The translations under genes were made by a program, and so were the position numbers. From positions 1-64,000 of the forward strand of contig JAMPEF010000006.1 in assembly GCA_023665275.1 (NCBI GenBank): a stretch of DNA of 64,000 nucleotides, in the 5' to 3' direction. Positions 1-8,289 of the stretch are shown in pieces. Under the pieces are notes generated by a model. That model was given only the letters and a program-made list of their open reading frames with translations. It did not search any database and was not told the DNA's origin. Origin of the DNA: Alistipes senegalensis. Lineage in GTDB: Bacteria; Bacillota; Clostridia; Oscillospirales; Ruminococcaceae. Numbering within the stretch: position 1 is the first letter of the stretch; each line of letters opens with the position of its first letter.

Positions 1-53
1 ACGTTGATGATACTTGGTTGGCGACGACCCGGGAAAGTAGAACAATGCCGGCA
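1..53 (+). rRNA. rrf: 5S ribosomal RNA, 3' end (partial)
   Basis: The first ~53 bases read as the 3' third of a bacterial 5S rRNA. The loop E/helix IV-V region (gatgatacttgg, then gacccgggaaagtag) and the terminal strand gccggc are recognisable. The 5' part lies outside the window, so the rest of an rRNA operon probably lies upstream. The exact 3' end is set by family resemblance only. Confidence 0.8.
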
Positions 54-103
54 CAAATAGTTTAATCGGGAGTTGTGAAAGCGACTTCCGGTTAATTATA
101 AAA

Positions 104-177
104 GGGCCATTAGCTCAGTTGGTTAGAGCATCCGGCTCATAACCGGACGGTCTGGGGTTCGAGTCCCTAATGGCCCA
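104..177 (+). tRNA. tRNA with CAT anticodon, probably tRNA-Ile2 (lysidine type)
   Basis: The sequence folds into a full cloverleaf: a 7-bp acceptor stem GGGCCAT/ATGGCCC, a D-arm tagctcagttggttagagca, anticodon stem tccgg/ccgga around loop CTCATAA, and a T-arm with GGTTCGAGTCC. The anticodon is CAT. It is not an initiator, because position 1 pairs with 72 and the anticodon stem lacks the three G-C pairs. The GCTCATAACCG anticodon arm resembles Firmicutes tRNA-Ile2, whose C34 is converted to lysidine by TilS, more than elongator tRNA-Met. CCA is not encoded. It follows 5S rRNA, as in rRNA-tRNA operons. Confidence 0.85.
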
Positions 178-191
178 CTGAATATTGTTAA

Positions 192-216
192 AAAGTCCGA
201 TTTTTCGGGCTTTTTT
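192..216 (+). terminator. Intrinsic terminator after tRNA
   Basis: A 9-bp hairpin (AAAGTCCGA with TCGGGCTTT, loop tttt) runs into six T residues. It ends the rRNA/tRNA transcript just upstream of the next CDS. Confidence 0.8.
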
Positions 217-232
217 GTATGGGGGAATAGAT

Positions 233-1048
233 TTGACAAAAGACAGCATTGTAAAACAATTTAATAATACAATATGGAAAAATTTTCTAAAAGGACTGAA
301 GACATATCAGTTGATTCAGGACGGGGATAAAATAGCGGTCTGTATTTCAGGCGGAAAAGATTCAATGCTTATGGCGGAGTGTATGAAACGCTGGCAACGA
401 TACGGAAATATAAATTTTGATTTGTGTTATATTGTCATGAATCCAGGGTATAATGAAGAAAATCTCCGGAAAATAAAGGAAAACGCCGGTAAACTTGATT
501 TACCGGTGAAATTTTATGATACAAAAATTTTCAGTTCTGTTGCAAAAGAAAAAAATAATCCATGCTTTTTGTGTTCACGTCTGAGGCGTGGTTATCTTTA
601 CAGGACGGCTCAGGAAATGGGTTGTAATAAAATTGCACTCGGACACCATTTTGACGACGTAATAGAAACTATACTTATGGGTATGCTTTACGGTTCACAG
701 ATGCAGACAATGATGCCTAAAATCCATAGTGAAAATTACAAAGGTATGGAGGTTATCCGTCCGCTGTATCTTGTCAGGGAGGAAAATATAATAAAATGGG
801 CAGATTTCAACAATCTGCATTTCATAGACTGTGCTTGTCATGTGACGGAAAAAAATAACAGTTCCAAGCGTCAGGAGATAAAGAAACTTCTTGTGGAGCT
901 TCGGAAGGTCAATCCGGAAGTGGATATGAATATTTTCCGTAGTGCCGAAAATGTCAATTTACAGACGCTTATTTCCTATCATATCGGAAATGAATATCAT
1001 CATTTTCTTGACAGCTATGCTGATGGAAAAAGTGTTCGTGGTATATAA
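233..1048 (+). CDS. TtcA-family tRNA thiolation-type PP-loop ATPase (copy 1)
   Basis: This is a PP-loop ATP pyrophosphatase of the TtcA/Ctu1 family, whose members activate a tRNA base with ATP and thiolate it, for example 2-thiocytidine 32. Visible features are the PP-loop SGGKDS near residue 40, the CFLCSRLRRG Cys pair, the ALGHHFDD motif, and a later CAC motif that could give the third Fe-S cysteine. The chosen start is TTG at 233, six bases after GGGGGA. An upstream in-frame TTG at 185 lies inside the terminator stem and is rejected. The product is 271 aa, normal for the family. A paralogue lies at 44677-45501. The substrate tRNA is not determinable here. Confidence 0.85.
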   Translation: MTKDSIVKQFNNTIWKNFLKGLKTYQLIQDGDKIAVCISGGKDSMLMAECMKRWQRYGNINFDLCYIVMNPGYNEENLRKIKENAGKLDLPVKFYDTKIFSSVAKEKNNPCFLCSRLRRGYLYRTAQEMGCNKIALGHHFDDVIETILMGMLYGSQMQTMMPKIHSENYKGMEVIRPLYLVREENIIKWADFNNLHFIDCACHVTEKNNSSKRQEIKKLLVELRKVNPEVDMNIFRSAENVNLQTLISYHIGNEYHHFLDSYADGKSVRGI

Positions 1049-1117
1049 AATTTTTCTTTACATTCTGAAAATTAAGTGATATAATATATAGGAAATATTA
1101 ATGAAAGGAGTGTTACA

Positions 1118-1744
1118 ATGAAAAGATTTATTGATATTCTGTTGAGGGCAGTTGCAACGGGTTTTGCTATTGGTATCGGCGGCGTTGTTTATCTTTCTTG
1201 CGATAACAAATACATAGGGGCTTTTCTTTTCGGAACTGGTCTTTTTGTGATTCTAAGTTTCGGATTCAATCTTTTTACCGGAAAAGTCGGCTATGCGGTT
1301 GAGAACAAACCGGCGTATTTGCTTGACCTTGTTGTTATATGGCTTGGAAATCTTATCGGCACGGCGATTACTGCCGGACTGATTCTTTGTACCAGAATTT
1401 CCGGAATCGGTGAAAAAGCGTCTTTAATATGTGATAAAAAACTTGATGATACGCTTTTAAGCAACTTTATTCTTGCGTTTTTCTGTGGAATGCTTATGTT
1501 TATTGCCGCTGACGGTTACAAGACGATAAACAATACTGCCGGTAAAATGCTTGCAATTTTCCTGCCGGTTGTGGTGTTCATTCTCAGCGGATTTGAACAT
1601 TGTGTCGCAAATATGTTTTATTTTTCGATTGCACAGGTATGGTCACTGAAGACTTTAGGTTATCTTATTGTAATGAGTCTTGGTAATTCAGCCGGTGGAA
1701 TTTTCATTCCTCTTTTAAGAAAAGGCTTTGAAAAAGCAAAATAA
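1118..1744 (+). CDS. Formate/nitrite transporter (FNT) family protein, compact
   Basis: This 208-aa polytopic membrane protein has about six hydrophobic segments (roughly residues 8-29, 33-53, 66-88, 113-131, 143-165 and 178-197). The pattern fits the FNT pentameric channel fold, which conducts formate, nitrite or hydrosulfide. The family signatures FNLFTGK after helix 2 and GFEHCVANMF, containing the central pore histidine, are both present. It is shorter than typical FNT proteins (about 260-280 aa) but no helix seems missing. A good RBS (AAAGGAG) precedes the ATG. The anion carried is not predictable from sequence, but formate would suit a mixed-acid fermenter. Confidence 0.85.
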   Translation: MKRFIDILLRAVATGFAIGIGGVVYLSCDNKYIGAFLFGTGLFVILSFGFNLFTGKVGYAVENKPAYLLDLVVIWLGNLIGTAITAGLILCTRISGIGEKASLICDKKLDDTLLSNFILAFFCGMLMFIAADGYKTINNTAGKMLAIFLPVVVFILSGFEHCVANMFYFSIAQVWSLKTLGYLIVMSLGNSAGGIFIPLLRKGFEKAK

Positions 1745-1749
1745 AAAAT

Positions 1750-1779
1750 TTCCGGTACGTGTGTACCGGAAGTTTTTTT
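1750..1779. terminator. Bidirectional terminator between convergent genes
   Basis: A perfect 9-bp stem TTCCGGTAC/GTACCGGAA with loop GTGT is flanked by an A-run on the left and a T-run on the right. It can end both the FNT gene and the convergent minus-strand gene. Confidence 0.85.
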
Positions 1780-3166
1780 ATTTATTCATGACAATCTGTC
1801 GCATAAGAACGACATCAAAGGAATCTGTATAGCCATCTTCATTGAAATCACAAGAAAATTCAGTTTCTTTACCCAACACGGCATTTGCACAGTAAACAAG
1901 GTCAGCAACATTTACTTTTCCGTCATGATTGAGGTCTCCGGAAATTTTTTCCGGAACGACTGTTGTAGTCGTTGTTGTGGTTGATTCTGTAGTAGTTGTA
2001 GTAGTCTTTTTGTTTGGTTTTGTACGCTGTGTAGAAGTTGTTGTAGTTGTAGTTTTTTCTGTTGTTGTCGTGACAGTAGTTACAGTGATTTCACCGAAAA
2101 GATAGTCAGTTTCTGAAATTTCAGGGTATACAATATTCATATAATTGTGGTCACCGCAAGGCGTATGATTTTGGTTGAAACTTTCTGACCCCTTGAGGAA
2201 ATATTGATATTTGAGTATATTTCCGTTTTCATCGTCGTTCAGGTCGTCCCATGTCACATCGACTGCATACCATAAGCCATCGTCCATCTGAACATAATTC
2301 CACATATGCGCTGTTTTTGATGTATCGTCGAAATTTCCCAGTACAGCAACACACGGTATATCCAGATTATCGCAAATCAGCTTGAAAGCCTTTGAATAGC
2401 CCTCACATACTACACCAGGTTCTACAATTGCACCGATTACCGAACTGCCGAAAGGTGCATATAATTCATAATATGTAAATTTACATATGTAATCATGGAT
2501 ATTTTTAAGTTGTTCATATCGGCTGTTGGCTTGATACGGGATATTTTCAACAGCCTCTTCAAGTCTGGATTTATATTCCATAACATCATCTATAGAAGAA
2601 AAACTATCATAATAAGCCGGCACGAAAGTAAATCCGGTTATGGTAACTTTATATTTTCCTGTAAAAATATTATATTGTTCCGTCTGAGTGGTAGCGAATT
2701 TTAGACCGAATTCATTGAACCAAAAGAGTTCCGGATTATCCATAAGAAGAGAATCAATGCCGTTTTTTAAGTTGCTTATTACAGCATTATTGAATGTTTG
2801 TTTATCTTCGTCCGAAATAGTGCTTGATGTCGGTTTCTGACTAAGCGTTACGGAAACAGATTCAGGAAGAGTTACATTTATTTTTTCTGTTGACGGTTTT
2901 TTTATCAGCGGATATAATGCGTCATAGATAGCCTTGTTGTTGGCGTCTAACTGGTCACGGTAATTATATGCAAATTCGCTTTTATTTGAAAGAACAGCCG
3001 GAATTGATTCATTTTCGCTTTCCATTTCTCCAAGTGTAAACCATATTTCAGACTGTTCAGCCGTAACATTTTCCGTATTTACGGCATAAGCTGGCGTAAG
3101 AGTATTTACAGAAAAAATACCGGCAACTGCCATCGCACATATTGCAGGCAGAAATATTTTTTTCAT
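1778..3166 (-). CDS. Secreted transglutaminase-like protein with C-terminal dockerin
   Basis: The 462-aa preprotein has a signal peptide (residues ~1-28, ending near PAYA). A transglutaminase-like cysteine domain follows at about residues 215-315, with Cys in GVVCEGYS, His in AHMWNYV and Asp in YAVDVTWDD as the C-H-D triad. Next come a Thr-rich linker (about residues 362-405) and a type I dockerin (about 408-462) with two calcium-binding repeats, GDLNHDGKVNVADL and DFNEDGYTDSFDV. The dockerin predicts attachment to a cell-surface cellulosome. Function could be peptide cleavage or crosslinking. RBS AGGAGGTC precedes the start. It is transcribed alone and ends at a shared terminator. Confidence 0.88.
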   Translation of the reverse strand: MKKIFLPAICAMAVAGIFSVNTLTPAYAVNTENVTAEQSEIWFTLGEMESENESIPAVLSNKSEFAYNYRDQLDANNKAIYDALYPLIKKPSTEKINVTLPESVSVTLSQKPTSSTISDEDKQTFNNAVISNLKNGIDSLLMDNPELFWFNEFGLKFATTQTEQYNIFTGKYKVTITGFTFVPAYYDSFSSIDDVMEYKSRLEEAVENIPYQANSRYEQLKNIHDYICKFTYYELYAPFGSSVIGAIVEPGVVCEGYSKAFKLICDNLDIPCVAVLGNFDDTSKTAHMWNYVQMDDGLWYAVDVTWDDLNDDENGNILKYQYFLKGSESFNQNHTPCGDHNYMNIVYPEISETDYLFGEITVTTVTTTTEKTTTTTTSTQRTKPNKKTTTTTTESTTTTTTTVVPEKISGDLNHDGKVNVADLVYCANAVLGKETEFSCDFNEDGYTDSFDVVLMRQIVMNK

Positions 3167-3221
3167 ATTAAAGACCTCCTGTAAAATATTCCCGATTCCC
3201 TTTGAATTTTTCTTTTATTAT

Positions 3222-3250
3222 ATTATACAATAACTTCTGAATTTTGTCAA
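3222..3250 (-). promoter_or_regulatory. Sigma-A-type promoter for dockerin transglutaminase
   Basis: On the minus strand TTGACA (3245-3250) and TATAAT (3222-3227) are separated by 17 bases, a consensus housekeeping promoter upstream of the gene starting at 3166. Confidence 0.75.
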
Positions 3251-3351
3251 CAGAATTATAATTTTTTCTGATTTCCAGCGGAAAAACAAATTTTTTGCCG
3301 AAATTCACAAAAAAAATAAATTTTTGGCTTTAATATTTGTTACGCTGTCAC

Positions 3352-3380
3352 TTGAAAAAATTTTCTTACTGTGATATACT
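3352..3380 (+). promoter_or_regulatory. Sigma-A-type promoter for aminotransferase
   Basis: TTGAAA (3352-3357) and TATACT (3375-3380) are spaced by 17 bases, 46 bases before the ATG at 3427. Confidence 0.7.
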
Positions 3381-3426
3381 TATATTTGGACAATTTTAAA
3401 TTTCTGGTAAAGGAGAGTTTCTGAAA

Positions 3427-4704
3427 ATGAATTTATTTCAGATGAACAGAAATGAGCTTGAAACTTTCAAAAATGAAACTAAAGCTCAGTACGATGATTT
3501 TAAATCACTTGGACTTAGTCTCAATATGTCAAGAGGCAATCCCTGTAAAGAACAGCTTGAACTTAGTCTCGGTATGTTAAGTGTTTTTGATGACGGCGAT
3601 TTCATGAGCGAAAACGGAGTTGATGTCCGCAACTACGGTATGCTCGACGGTATTCCAGAAGCAAAAAAATTTTTTGCCGATATGATAGGCGTTTCTGATG
3701 ATGAGGTTATTATTTTCGGAAACTCCAGTCTTAACGCTATGTTCTGGGCTGTACAGACGGCTTATAATAAAGGCGTTCTCGGTGAAAAGCCGTGGTCACA
3801 GGTTGAAAAGCCTAAATTTCTTTGTCCCGTGCCTGGATATGACAGACATTTCAAGGTAACCGAATTTTTCGGCATTGAGATGATTAATATTCCTATGACC
3901 CCTACAGGTCCTGACATGGATATGATTGAAAATCTCGTTGAAAATGACGAAACCATAAAAGGTATATGGTGTGTTCCTCAGTACTCAAATCCGGACGGCA
4001 TTTCATACAGCGACGAAACTGTAAAGCGTTTTGCAAATCTTAAACCGCTTGCAAAAGATTTCCGCATTTTCTGGGATAACGCATATTGTATACATCACCT
4101 CACAGAAAACCCGACAATTATTCTTAATATTCTTGACGAAGCTAAAAAAGTCGGTAATGAAGATATGGTTTATATTTTCGGTTCTACTTCAAAAATCACA
4201 TTCCCCGGTGCTGGCGTCGCCGTAATGGGTGCAAGCAAAAAGAATGTTGATGAACTCAAGAAATATCTTGGTATAAGCATTATCAGCTATGACAAGATGA
4301 ATCAGTTACGTCACGTCAAATTCTTTAAGGATTTCAAGGGTATGTGCGAACATATGAATAAACACAGGGAAATTATCGCACCTAAATTCACTCACGTATG
4401 TGAGTCACTTGAAAAGGAAATCGCACCGCTTGGTATCGGTACGTGGACTGTTCCGGAAGGTGGCTATTTCATTTCATTCAATGCACCGGACGGTTGTGCT
4501 AAGAGAATAGTTCAGCTTTGTGCAGAAGCAGGCGTTACACTTACCGGAGCAGGTGCTACATTCCCGTATGGAAAAGACCCCGACGATAAAAATATAAGAC
4601 TTGCACCTACTTATCCGTCTATGGACGAACTTAAAAAGGCTATGGAACTCTTTATTATATGCGTAAAGCTTGCAAGTGCTGAAAAAATTCTTTCTGAAAA
4701 ATAA
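3427..4704 (+). CDS. PLP-dependent class I/II aminotransferase (aspartate aminotransferase, subgroup Ic type)
   Basis: This 425-aa fold-type I aminotransferase resembles the subgroup Ic aspartate aminotransferases. Visible marks are the substrate-binding region NMSRGNP, the DNAYCIHH segment where Asp contacts the PLP pyridine nitrogen, and the Schiff-base lysine in GSTSKITFPGAG. It probably transfers amino groups between aspartate and 2-oxoglutarate, although related members act on other amino acids. RBS AAAGGAGAG precedes the ATG by about 8 bases. It appears monocistronic between its own promoter and terminator. Confidence 0.85.
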   Translation: MNLFQMNRNELETFKNETKAQYDDFKSLGLSLNMSRGNPCKEQLELSLGMLSVFDDGDFMSENGVDVRNYGMLDGIPEAKKFFADMIGVSDDEVIIFGNSSLNAMFWAVQTAYNKGVLGEKPWSQVEKPKFLCPVPGYDRHFKVTEFFGIEMINIPMTPTGPDMDMIENLVENDETIKGIWCVPQYSNPDGISYSDETVKRFANLKPLAKDFRIFWDNAYCIHHLTENPTIILNILDEAKKVGNEDMVYIFGSTSKITFPGAGVAVMGASKKNVDELKKYLGISIISYDKMNQLRHVKFFKDFKGMCEHMNKHREIIAPKFTHVCESLEKEIAPLGIGTWTVPEGGYFISFNAPDGCAKRIVQLCAEAGVTLTGAGATFPYGKDPDDKNIRLAPTYPSMDELKKAMELFIICVKLASAEKILSEK

Positions 4705-4710
4705 TTAACA

Positions 4711-4742
4711 AAATCCGGTACGGTTTAAGTGCCGGATTTTTT
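4711..4742 (+). terminator. Intrinsic terminator after aminotransferase
   Basis: An 11-bp stem (AAATCCGGTAC with GTGCCGGATTT, one G-T pair) is followed by T residues. Confidence 0.8.
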
Positions 4743-4790
4743 GTGACAATTATTACAAATCCGGCATATTTTATTATGAGGTGATGTTTT

Positions 4791-5483
4791 ATGGCAACAA
4801 ACGGTATAGACGTTTCTGAATGGCAGGGAATTATTAACTGGCAGGTGGTAAAAACTGATTTCTGTATAATCCGTGCAGGTTACGGAAAACTTGCCACACA
4901 AAAAGATAAATTATTCAGCGAAAATTACAACGGCTGTAAGAATAATTCAATTCCGTGTGGTGCTTATTGGTATTCTTATGCACTCACACCTGAAGAGGCT
5001 GTACTTGAGGCTAAAGCCTGTATGGAGGTTATCAAGGGGAAAAAATTTGAATACCCAATATATTTTGACGTTGAGGAACAAAATCAATTTGCACTCGGTC
5101 GTGATGCCGTAAGTGCCATAATAAAGGCTTTTATGGACACTCTCGAAAATGCCGGCTACTGGGTCGGATTGTATATGAGTTCATATTATCTTAATAATTA
5201 CGTCAACGACTATATAAAAGCAAATTATGCCTTATGGGTTGCCGACTATATCCCGAATGCTCCGGCTTATGACGGTACTTATGGTATGTGGCAGAAATCA
5301 GCCACCGGAACGGTCAACGGTATAGCCGGAGACGTTGATATTAATGAATGTTATGTTGACTATCCGACAGCTATGAAAACCGCCGGACTTAATGGCTATC
5401 CGAAAAATCCCGATAAAAAAACCGTGACTATTACCGCCACTATCGATGGCGTGAACTATTCCGGAGAACTTGCAGAAATATAA
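4791..5483 (+). CDS. GH25-family lysozyme-like protein, no signal peptide
   Basis: The 230-aa product is largely a glycoside hydrolase family 25 (1,4-beta-N-acetylmuramidase) domain. It shows the N-terminal GIDVSEWQG motif, IRAGYG, GAYWYSYA, and the catalytic acidic stretch FDVEEQ, then a short C-terminal extension of about 30 residues. GH25 enzymes cleave peptidoglycan glycan strands. There is no export signal, as in phage endolysins and some spore-associated lysozymes. No phage structural genes adjoin it. The neighbours are peptidoglycan-binding proteins also lacking signals, which suggests a common cell-wall or spore role. RBS is GAGGTGAT. Confidence 0.88.
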   Translation: MATNGIDVSEWQGIINWQVVKTDFCIIRAGYGKLATQKDKLFSENYNGCKNNSIPCGAYWYSYALTPEEAVLEAKACMEVIKGKKFEYPIYFDVEEQNQFALGRDAVSAIIKAFMDTLENAGYWVGLYMSSYYLNNYVNDYIKANYALWVADYIPNAPAYDGTYGMWQKSATGTVNGIAGDVDINECYVDYPTAMKTAGLNGYPKNPDKKTVTITATIDGVNYSGELAEI

Positions 5484-5487
5484 CACA

Positions 5488-5519
5488 TTCCCCGTATCTC
5501 AAATGCGGGGAAATTTTTG
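5488..5519 (+). terminator. Weak intrinsic terminator after GH25 gene
   Basis: A 7-bp stem TTCCCCG/CGGGGAA is followed by a short T-run (ttttt). Confidence 0.6.
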
Positions 5520-5621
5520 TCTCCGGAAATAATTTTCACTAAACTTTCACTAAATTATCACGAGTTTTTTTGATACAATTTAATATAATAATAATTTTTT
5601 TAATAACGGAGGTTTAAAATT

Positions 5622-5999
5622 ATGGGAGATTTTAATAAAAAACGTGATTTCGGGTTTGGCGTTATACTGGGTGTTGTAGTCGGTGCGACGGCATTTCTTG
5701 CAAATGTGTCGGAGATTGTACAGCTTTTTAATAAAGATGACAAGCCGGAAAAAACAGAAAATCCGGTTTCGATTGTGGAGTCCGTTGACAAAAACGTTAC
5801 AGACACCGTAATTGAACAGGCATACGTTGTTGATTACAATTCAGCAGAAGCAGTTGAAGATGTAATTTCACAGGAAAATTATGTTATAGCTGTGGAATCA
5901 GTCGATAAGGACGTTAAAGAAACAGTAATTGAACAGGCGTATGTTGTCGGTGACAATTATGTAGAAGCAGTTGAAGAAACCATAATTGAACAGAATTGA
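5622..5999 (+). CDS. Small membrane-anchored protein with internal repeat
   Basis: I do not recognise a family for this 125-aa protein. It has a hydrophobic segment at about residues 12-33 (GFGVILGVVVGATAFLANV), then an acidic tail. The tail contains two copies of a ~22-residue unit (VESVDKNVTDTVIEQAYVV and VESVDKDVKETVIEQAYVV, about 40 residues apart) and a partial third. The arrangement suggests an inner-membrane anchor with a repetitive, probably surface or coat-interacting tail. RBS ACGGAGG precedes the ATG. It has its own terminator and lies between GH25 and peptidoglycan-binding genes. Confidence 0.75.
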   Translation: MGDFNKKRDFGFGVILGVVVGATAFLANVSEIVQLFNKDDKPEKTENPVSIVESVDKNVTDTVIEQAYVVDYNSAEAVEDVISQENYVIAVESVDKDVKETVIEQAYVVGDNYVEAVEETIIEQN

Positions 6000-6010
6000 A
6001 ATTATTAAAT

Positions 6011-6042
6011 ACCGTCCTGAAAAATCGGGGCGGATTTTTTTG
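6011..6042 (+). terminator. Intrinsic terminator after repeat protein
   Basis: A 6-bp stem CCGTCC/GGGCGG (one G-T pair) is followed by a run of T. Confidence 0.65.
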
Positions 6043-6098
6043 TCATATTTGAAAAATTTCCGGAATAGACTTAATCAGTACATTATGGAGGCGATAAA

Positions 6099-6860
6099 AT
6101 GGACAAAAATGCTATTGAACAATACAAGCGTGAAATGATGAAACTTTATGGAAAAAGTACATCGTCGGCAGAAGAGGCTAACCAAACTCACAACCCCCGT
6201 ACAACACAGCCAGTTCCGGTTATTGAGGAGGCTAACGAAACACAAAAACCAGTGAAAAAACCTGAACGGGAGCAGGTAGAGGAAGAACGTTCTTATAAGG
6301 AACAGCACCCCGTTTCAGAGGAAATAGCCGATGTTGACGCAAATGCTCCCGACGATACCGCATATAGTGAACGCTATCCCGAACCCGATTTATCGGAACT
6401 TTACGCCGACAAAAAGCCGGAGGTTTCTACCACCGGAAATGAATTTAATTCGGATATGGGAACTTCAACCGGCTACATACTGGTAAATACCCGTACAGGT
6501 GAAAACTCCTCTCCGGTTGAAGGGGCTTTGATAATGATTACTGCTATAAGTGACGGTAAGCGTGAAATGATAGCTTCCGGACTTACCGACGAAAGCGGTG
6601 TAAGTCCTAAATTTTCCGTGCCTGCTCCCGACCTTGAACATTCACAGTCACCGGACGCACTCAAAAGACCATACAGCCTTTATGATATAAGCGTAACCGC
6701 TAAGGGCTTTTTTAATGCACGGAGCGTTGATGTGCCTGTTTTTTCGGGGATAACTTCCGTGCAGACTTTCGGCATGATACCCGTTCCGCTTATGATGAAA
6801 TCCAATGACGAAACTGTGACATATACAAATCAAGAGCCGAAATTTCCAGCCGGAAACTAA
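6099..6860 (+). CDS. Carboxypeptidase-regulatory-like domain protein linked to peptidoglycan-binding genes
   Basis: The 253-aa product has a charged, low-complexity N-terminal half (Glu/Pro/Lys-rich, about residues 20-110). A beta-sandwich-like C-terminal half follows (about 120-240), with TGYILVNTRTG, GALIMITA and GLTDESG motifs typical of carboxypeptidase regulatory-like or prealbumin-type folds. No signal peptide is seen. It sits 18 bases upstream of the SpoIID-like/PG-binding gene. From general familiarity, similar pairs occur in other Clostridia, suggesting a conserved two-protein unit of unknown function. RBS TGGAGG is strong. Confidence 0.75.
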   Translation: MDKNAIEQYKREMMKLYGKSTSSAEEANQTHNPRTTQPVPVIEEANETQKPVKKPEREQVEEERSYKEQHPVSEEIADVDANAPDDTAYSERYPEPDLSELYADKKPEVSTTGNEFNSDMGTSTGYILVNTRTGENSSPVEGALIMITAISDGKREMIASGLTDESGVSPKFSVPAPDLEHSQSPDALKRPYSLYDISVTAKGFFNARSVDVPVFSGITSVQTFGMIPVPLMMKSNDETVTYTNQEPKFPAGN

Positions 6861-6878
6861 TAATGAAAGGATTTTGAT

Positions 6879-8270
6879 ATGCTTACAGGAACTCCATATA
6901 TACCCGAAACTATAACCGTACATTTAGGTACACCGGATTCTGATGCACCTAATGTAACGCTTGATTTTGCATCTTACGTGAAGAACGTCGCATCAAGTGA
7001 AGTTTTTCCTACATGGCCTGAAAATTCTCTCCGTGCGAATATATACGCAATAACCACTTTTGCACTTAACCGCATTTACACTGAATGGTACAGGGCAAGA
7101 GGCTATAATTTTGATATAACGTCCACGACGCAATATGACCAGAAATTCATAAATGGTCGTGAAATATTTGAAAATATCAGTTATCTTGTTGATGAACTGT
7201 TTAACGATTATGTCAGGCGACAAGGGACTATTGAACCGTTGTTCACTGCATTCTGCAACGGAACTACAACAACGTGCGATGGACTTTCTCAATGGGGTAC
7301 GGTCACTCTTGCAAATCAGGGATTGACACCGTTTGAAATTCTGCAACATTATTACGGAAAAGACATCGAAATTGTAAGAAATGCACCTGTCCGCACAACA
7401 TTGCCGTCATATCCTGGAATGGAGCTGTCCTTAGGTTCAGCCCGTAATGACATAAAGTCATTGCAGATATATCTGAACAGAATTTCAAGAAACTATCCGG
7501 CAATACCTAAAATTCCGTCAATAGACGGGATTTTCGATACGGCAACGGAAGACGCTGTAAAGAAATTTCAGGAGGTTTTCGGGCTTGCTGTGACAGGTGT
7601 TGTAGACCAGGCAACATGGGATAAAATAACATATATTTATACAAGTGTAAAGCATATTGCGGAACTGGATTCGGAAGGTGTACGTCTTGAGGAAATCGCA
7701 CCGGATTATGAAAATCTGAGGTTCGGTATGCAAAGCGTGGCGGTAAGCGTACTTCAATATTATCTTGCTGTAATTGGTGCTTACTATGATGCGGTATCAC
7801 CTGTTGAAATTACCGGATATTTCGGGGAAATGACTGAAAAATCCGTAAAATCTTTTCAACGTGTTTTCGGACTCCCACAAACCGGTGAGGTTGACCGTGC
7901 CACAAGAAATGACATCTACAGGGCATATCAGGGTATTTTAGATTCCGTACCGCCTGATTATACAGAAGTTGCATTATATCCTAATACGGTTCTAAAAGAG
8001 GGCATAACAAGCGATTCTGTGCGGATAATTCAGGAATATCTAACACTTATACATGAAACTTATCCGGATATTCCTGCCGTAAATAATACCGGATATTTCG
8101 GACCACTCACGAAACAGGCAGTTATTGAATTTCAAAAACAGTTCGGGATAAATCCCACCGGCATAGTAGGTGCTGTGACATGGGACAGAATATCGGAAGT
8201 CTATTCAGACCTTAAATATGGTTTCGATAAAAGACCATATCAAAACCCTGGTTATACTATAACCGGATAA
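6879..8270 (+). CDS. SpoIID-like N-terminal region plus three peptidoglycan-binding domains
   Basis: The N-terminal ~165 residues resemble the SpoIID/LytB region (for example LRANIYAITTFALNRIY, and the CDGLSQWGTVTLANQG motif near residue 131). Three PG_binding_1 helical repeats follow at about residues 180-250, 280-350 and 370-440, each with a DG-F-D/FG-T-FQ pattern and a GXVDXATWDXI-type end. SpoIID proteins are peptidoglycan lytic enzymes needed for engulfment, and PG_binding_1 domains anchor cortex-lytic enzymes. No signal peptide is visible, which is unusual for a wall protein. It is co-directional with the preceding and following genes (18- and 19-base gaps). Confidence 0.82.
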   Translation: MLTGTPYIPETITVHLGTPDSDAPNVTLDFASYVKNVASSEVFPTWPENSLRANIYAITTFALNRIYTEWYRARGYNFDITSTTQYDQKFINGREIFENISYLVDELFNDYVRRQGTIEPLFTAFCNGTTTTCDGLSQWGTVTLANQGLTPFEILQHYYGKDIEIVRNAPVRTTLPSYPGMELSLGSARNDIKSLQIYLNRISRNYPAIPKIPSIDGIFDTATEDAVKKFQEVFGLAVTGVVDQATWDKITYIYTSVKHIAELDSEGVRLEEIAPDYENLRFGMQSVAVSVLQYYLAVIGAYYDAVSPVEITGYFGEMTEKSVKSFQRVFGLPQTGEVDRATRNDIYRAYQGILDSVPPDYTEVALYPNTVLKEGITSDSVRIIQEYLTLIHETYPDIPAVNNTGYFGPLTKQAVIEFQKQFGINPTGIVGAVTWDRISEVYSDLKYGFDKRPYQNPGYTITG

Positions 8271-8289
8271 GAAAGGAGTATATTTTTCT

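Noticed and set aside
185..232. Earlier TTG start for the first TtcA-like gene
   Set aside because: That start sits in the tRNA terminator hairpin and lacks an RBS; TTG 233 follows GGGGGA.
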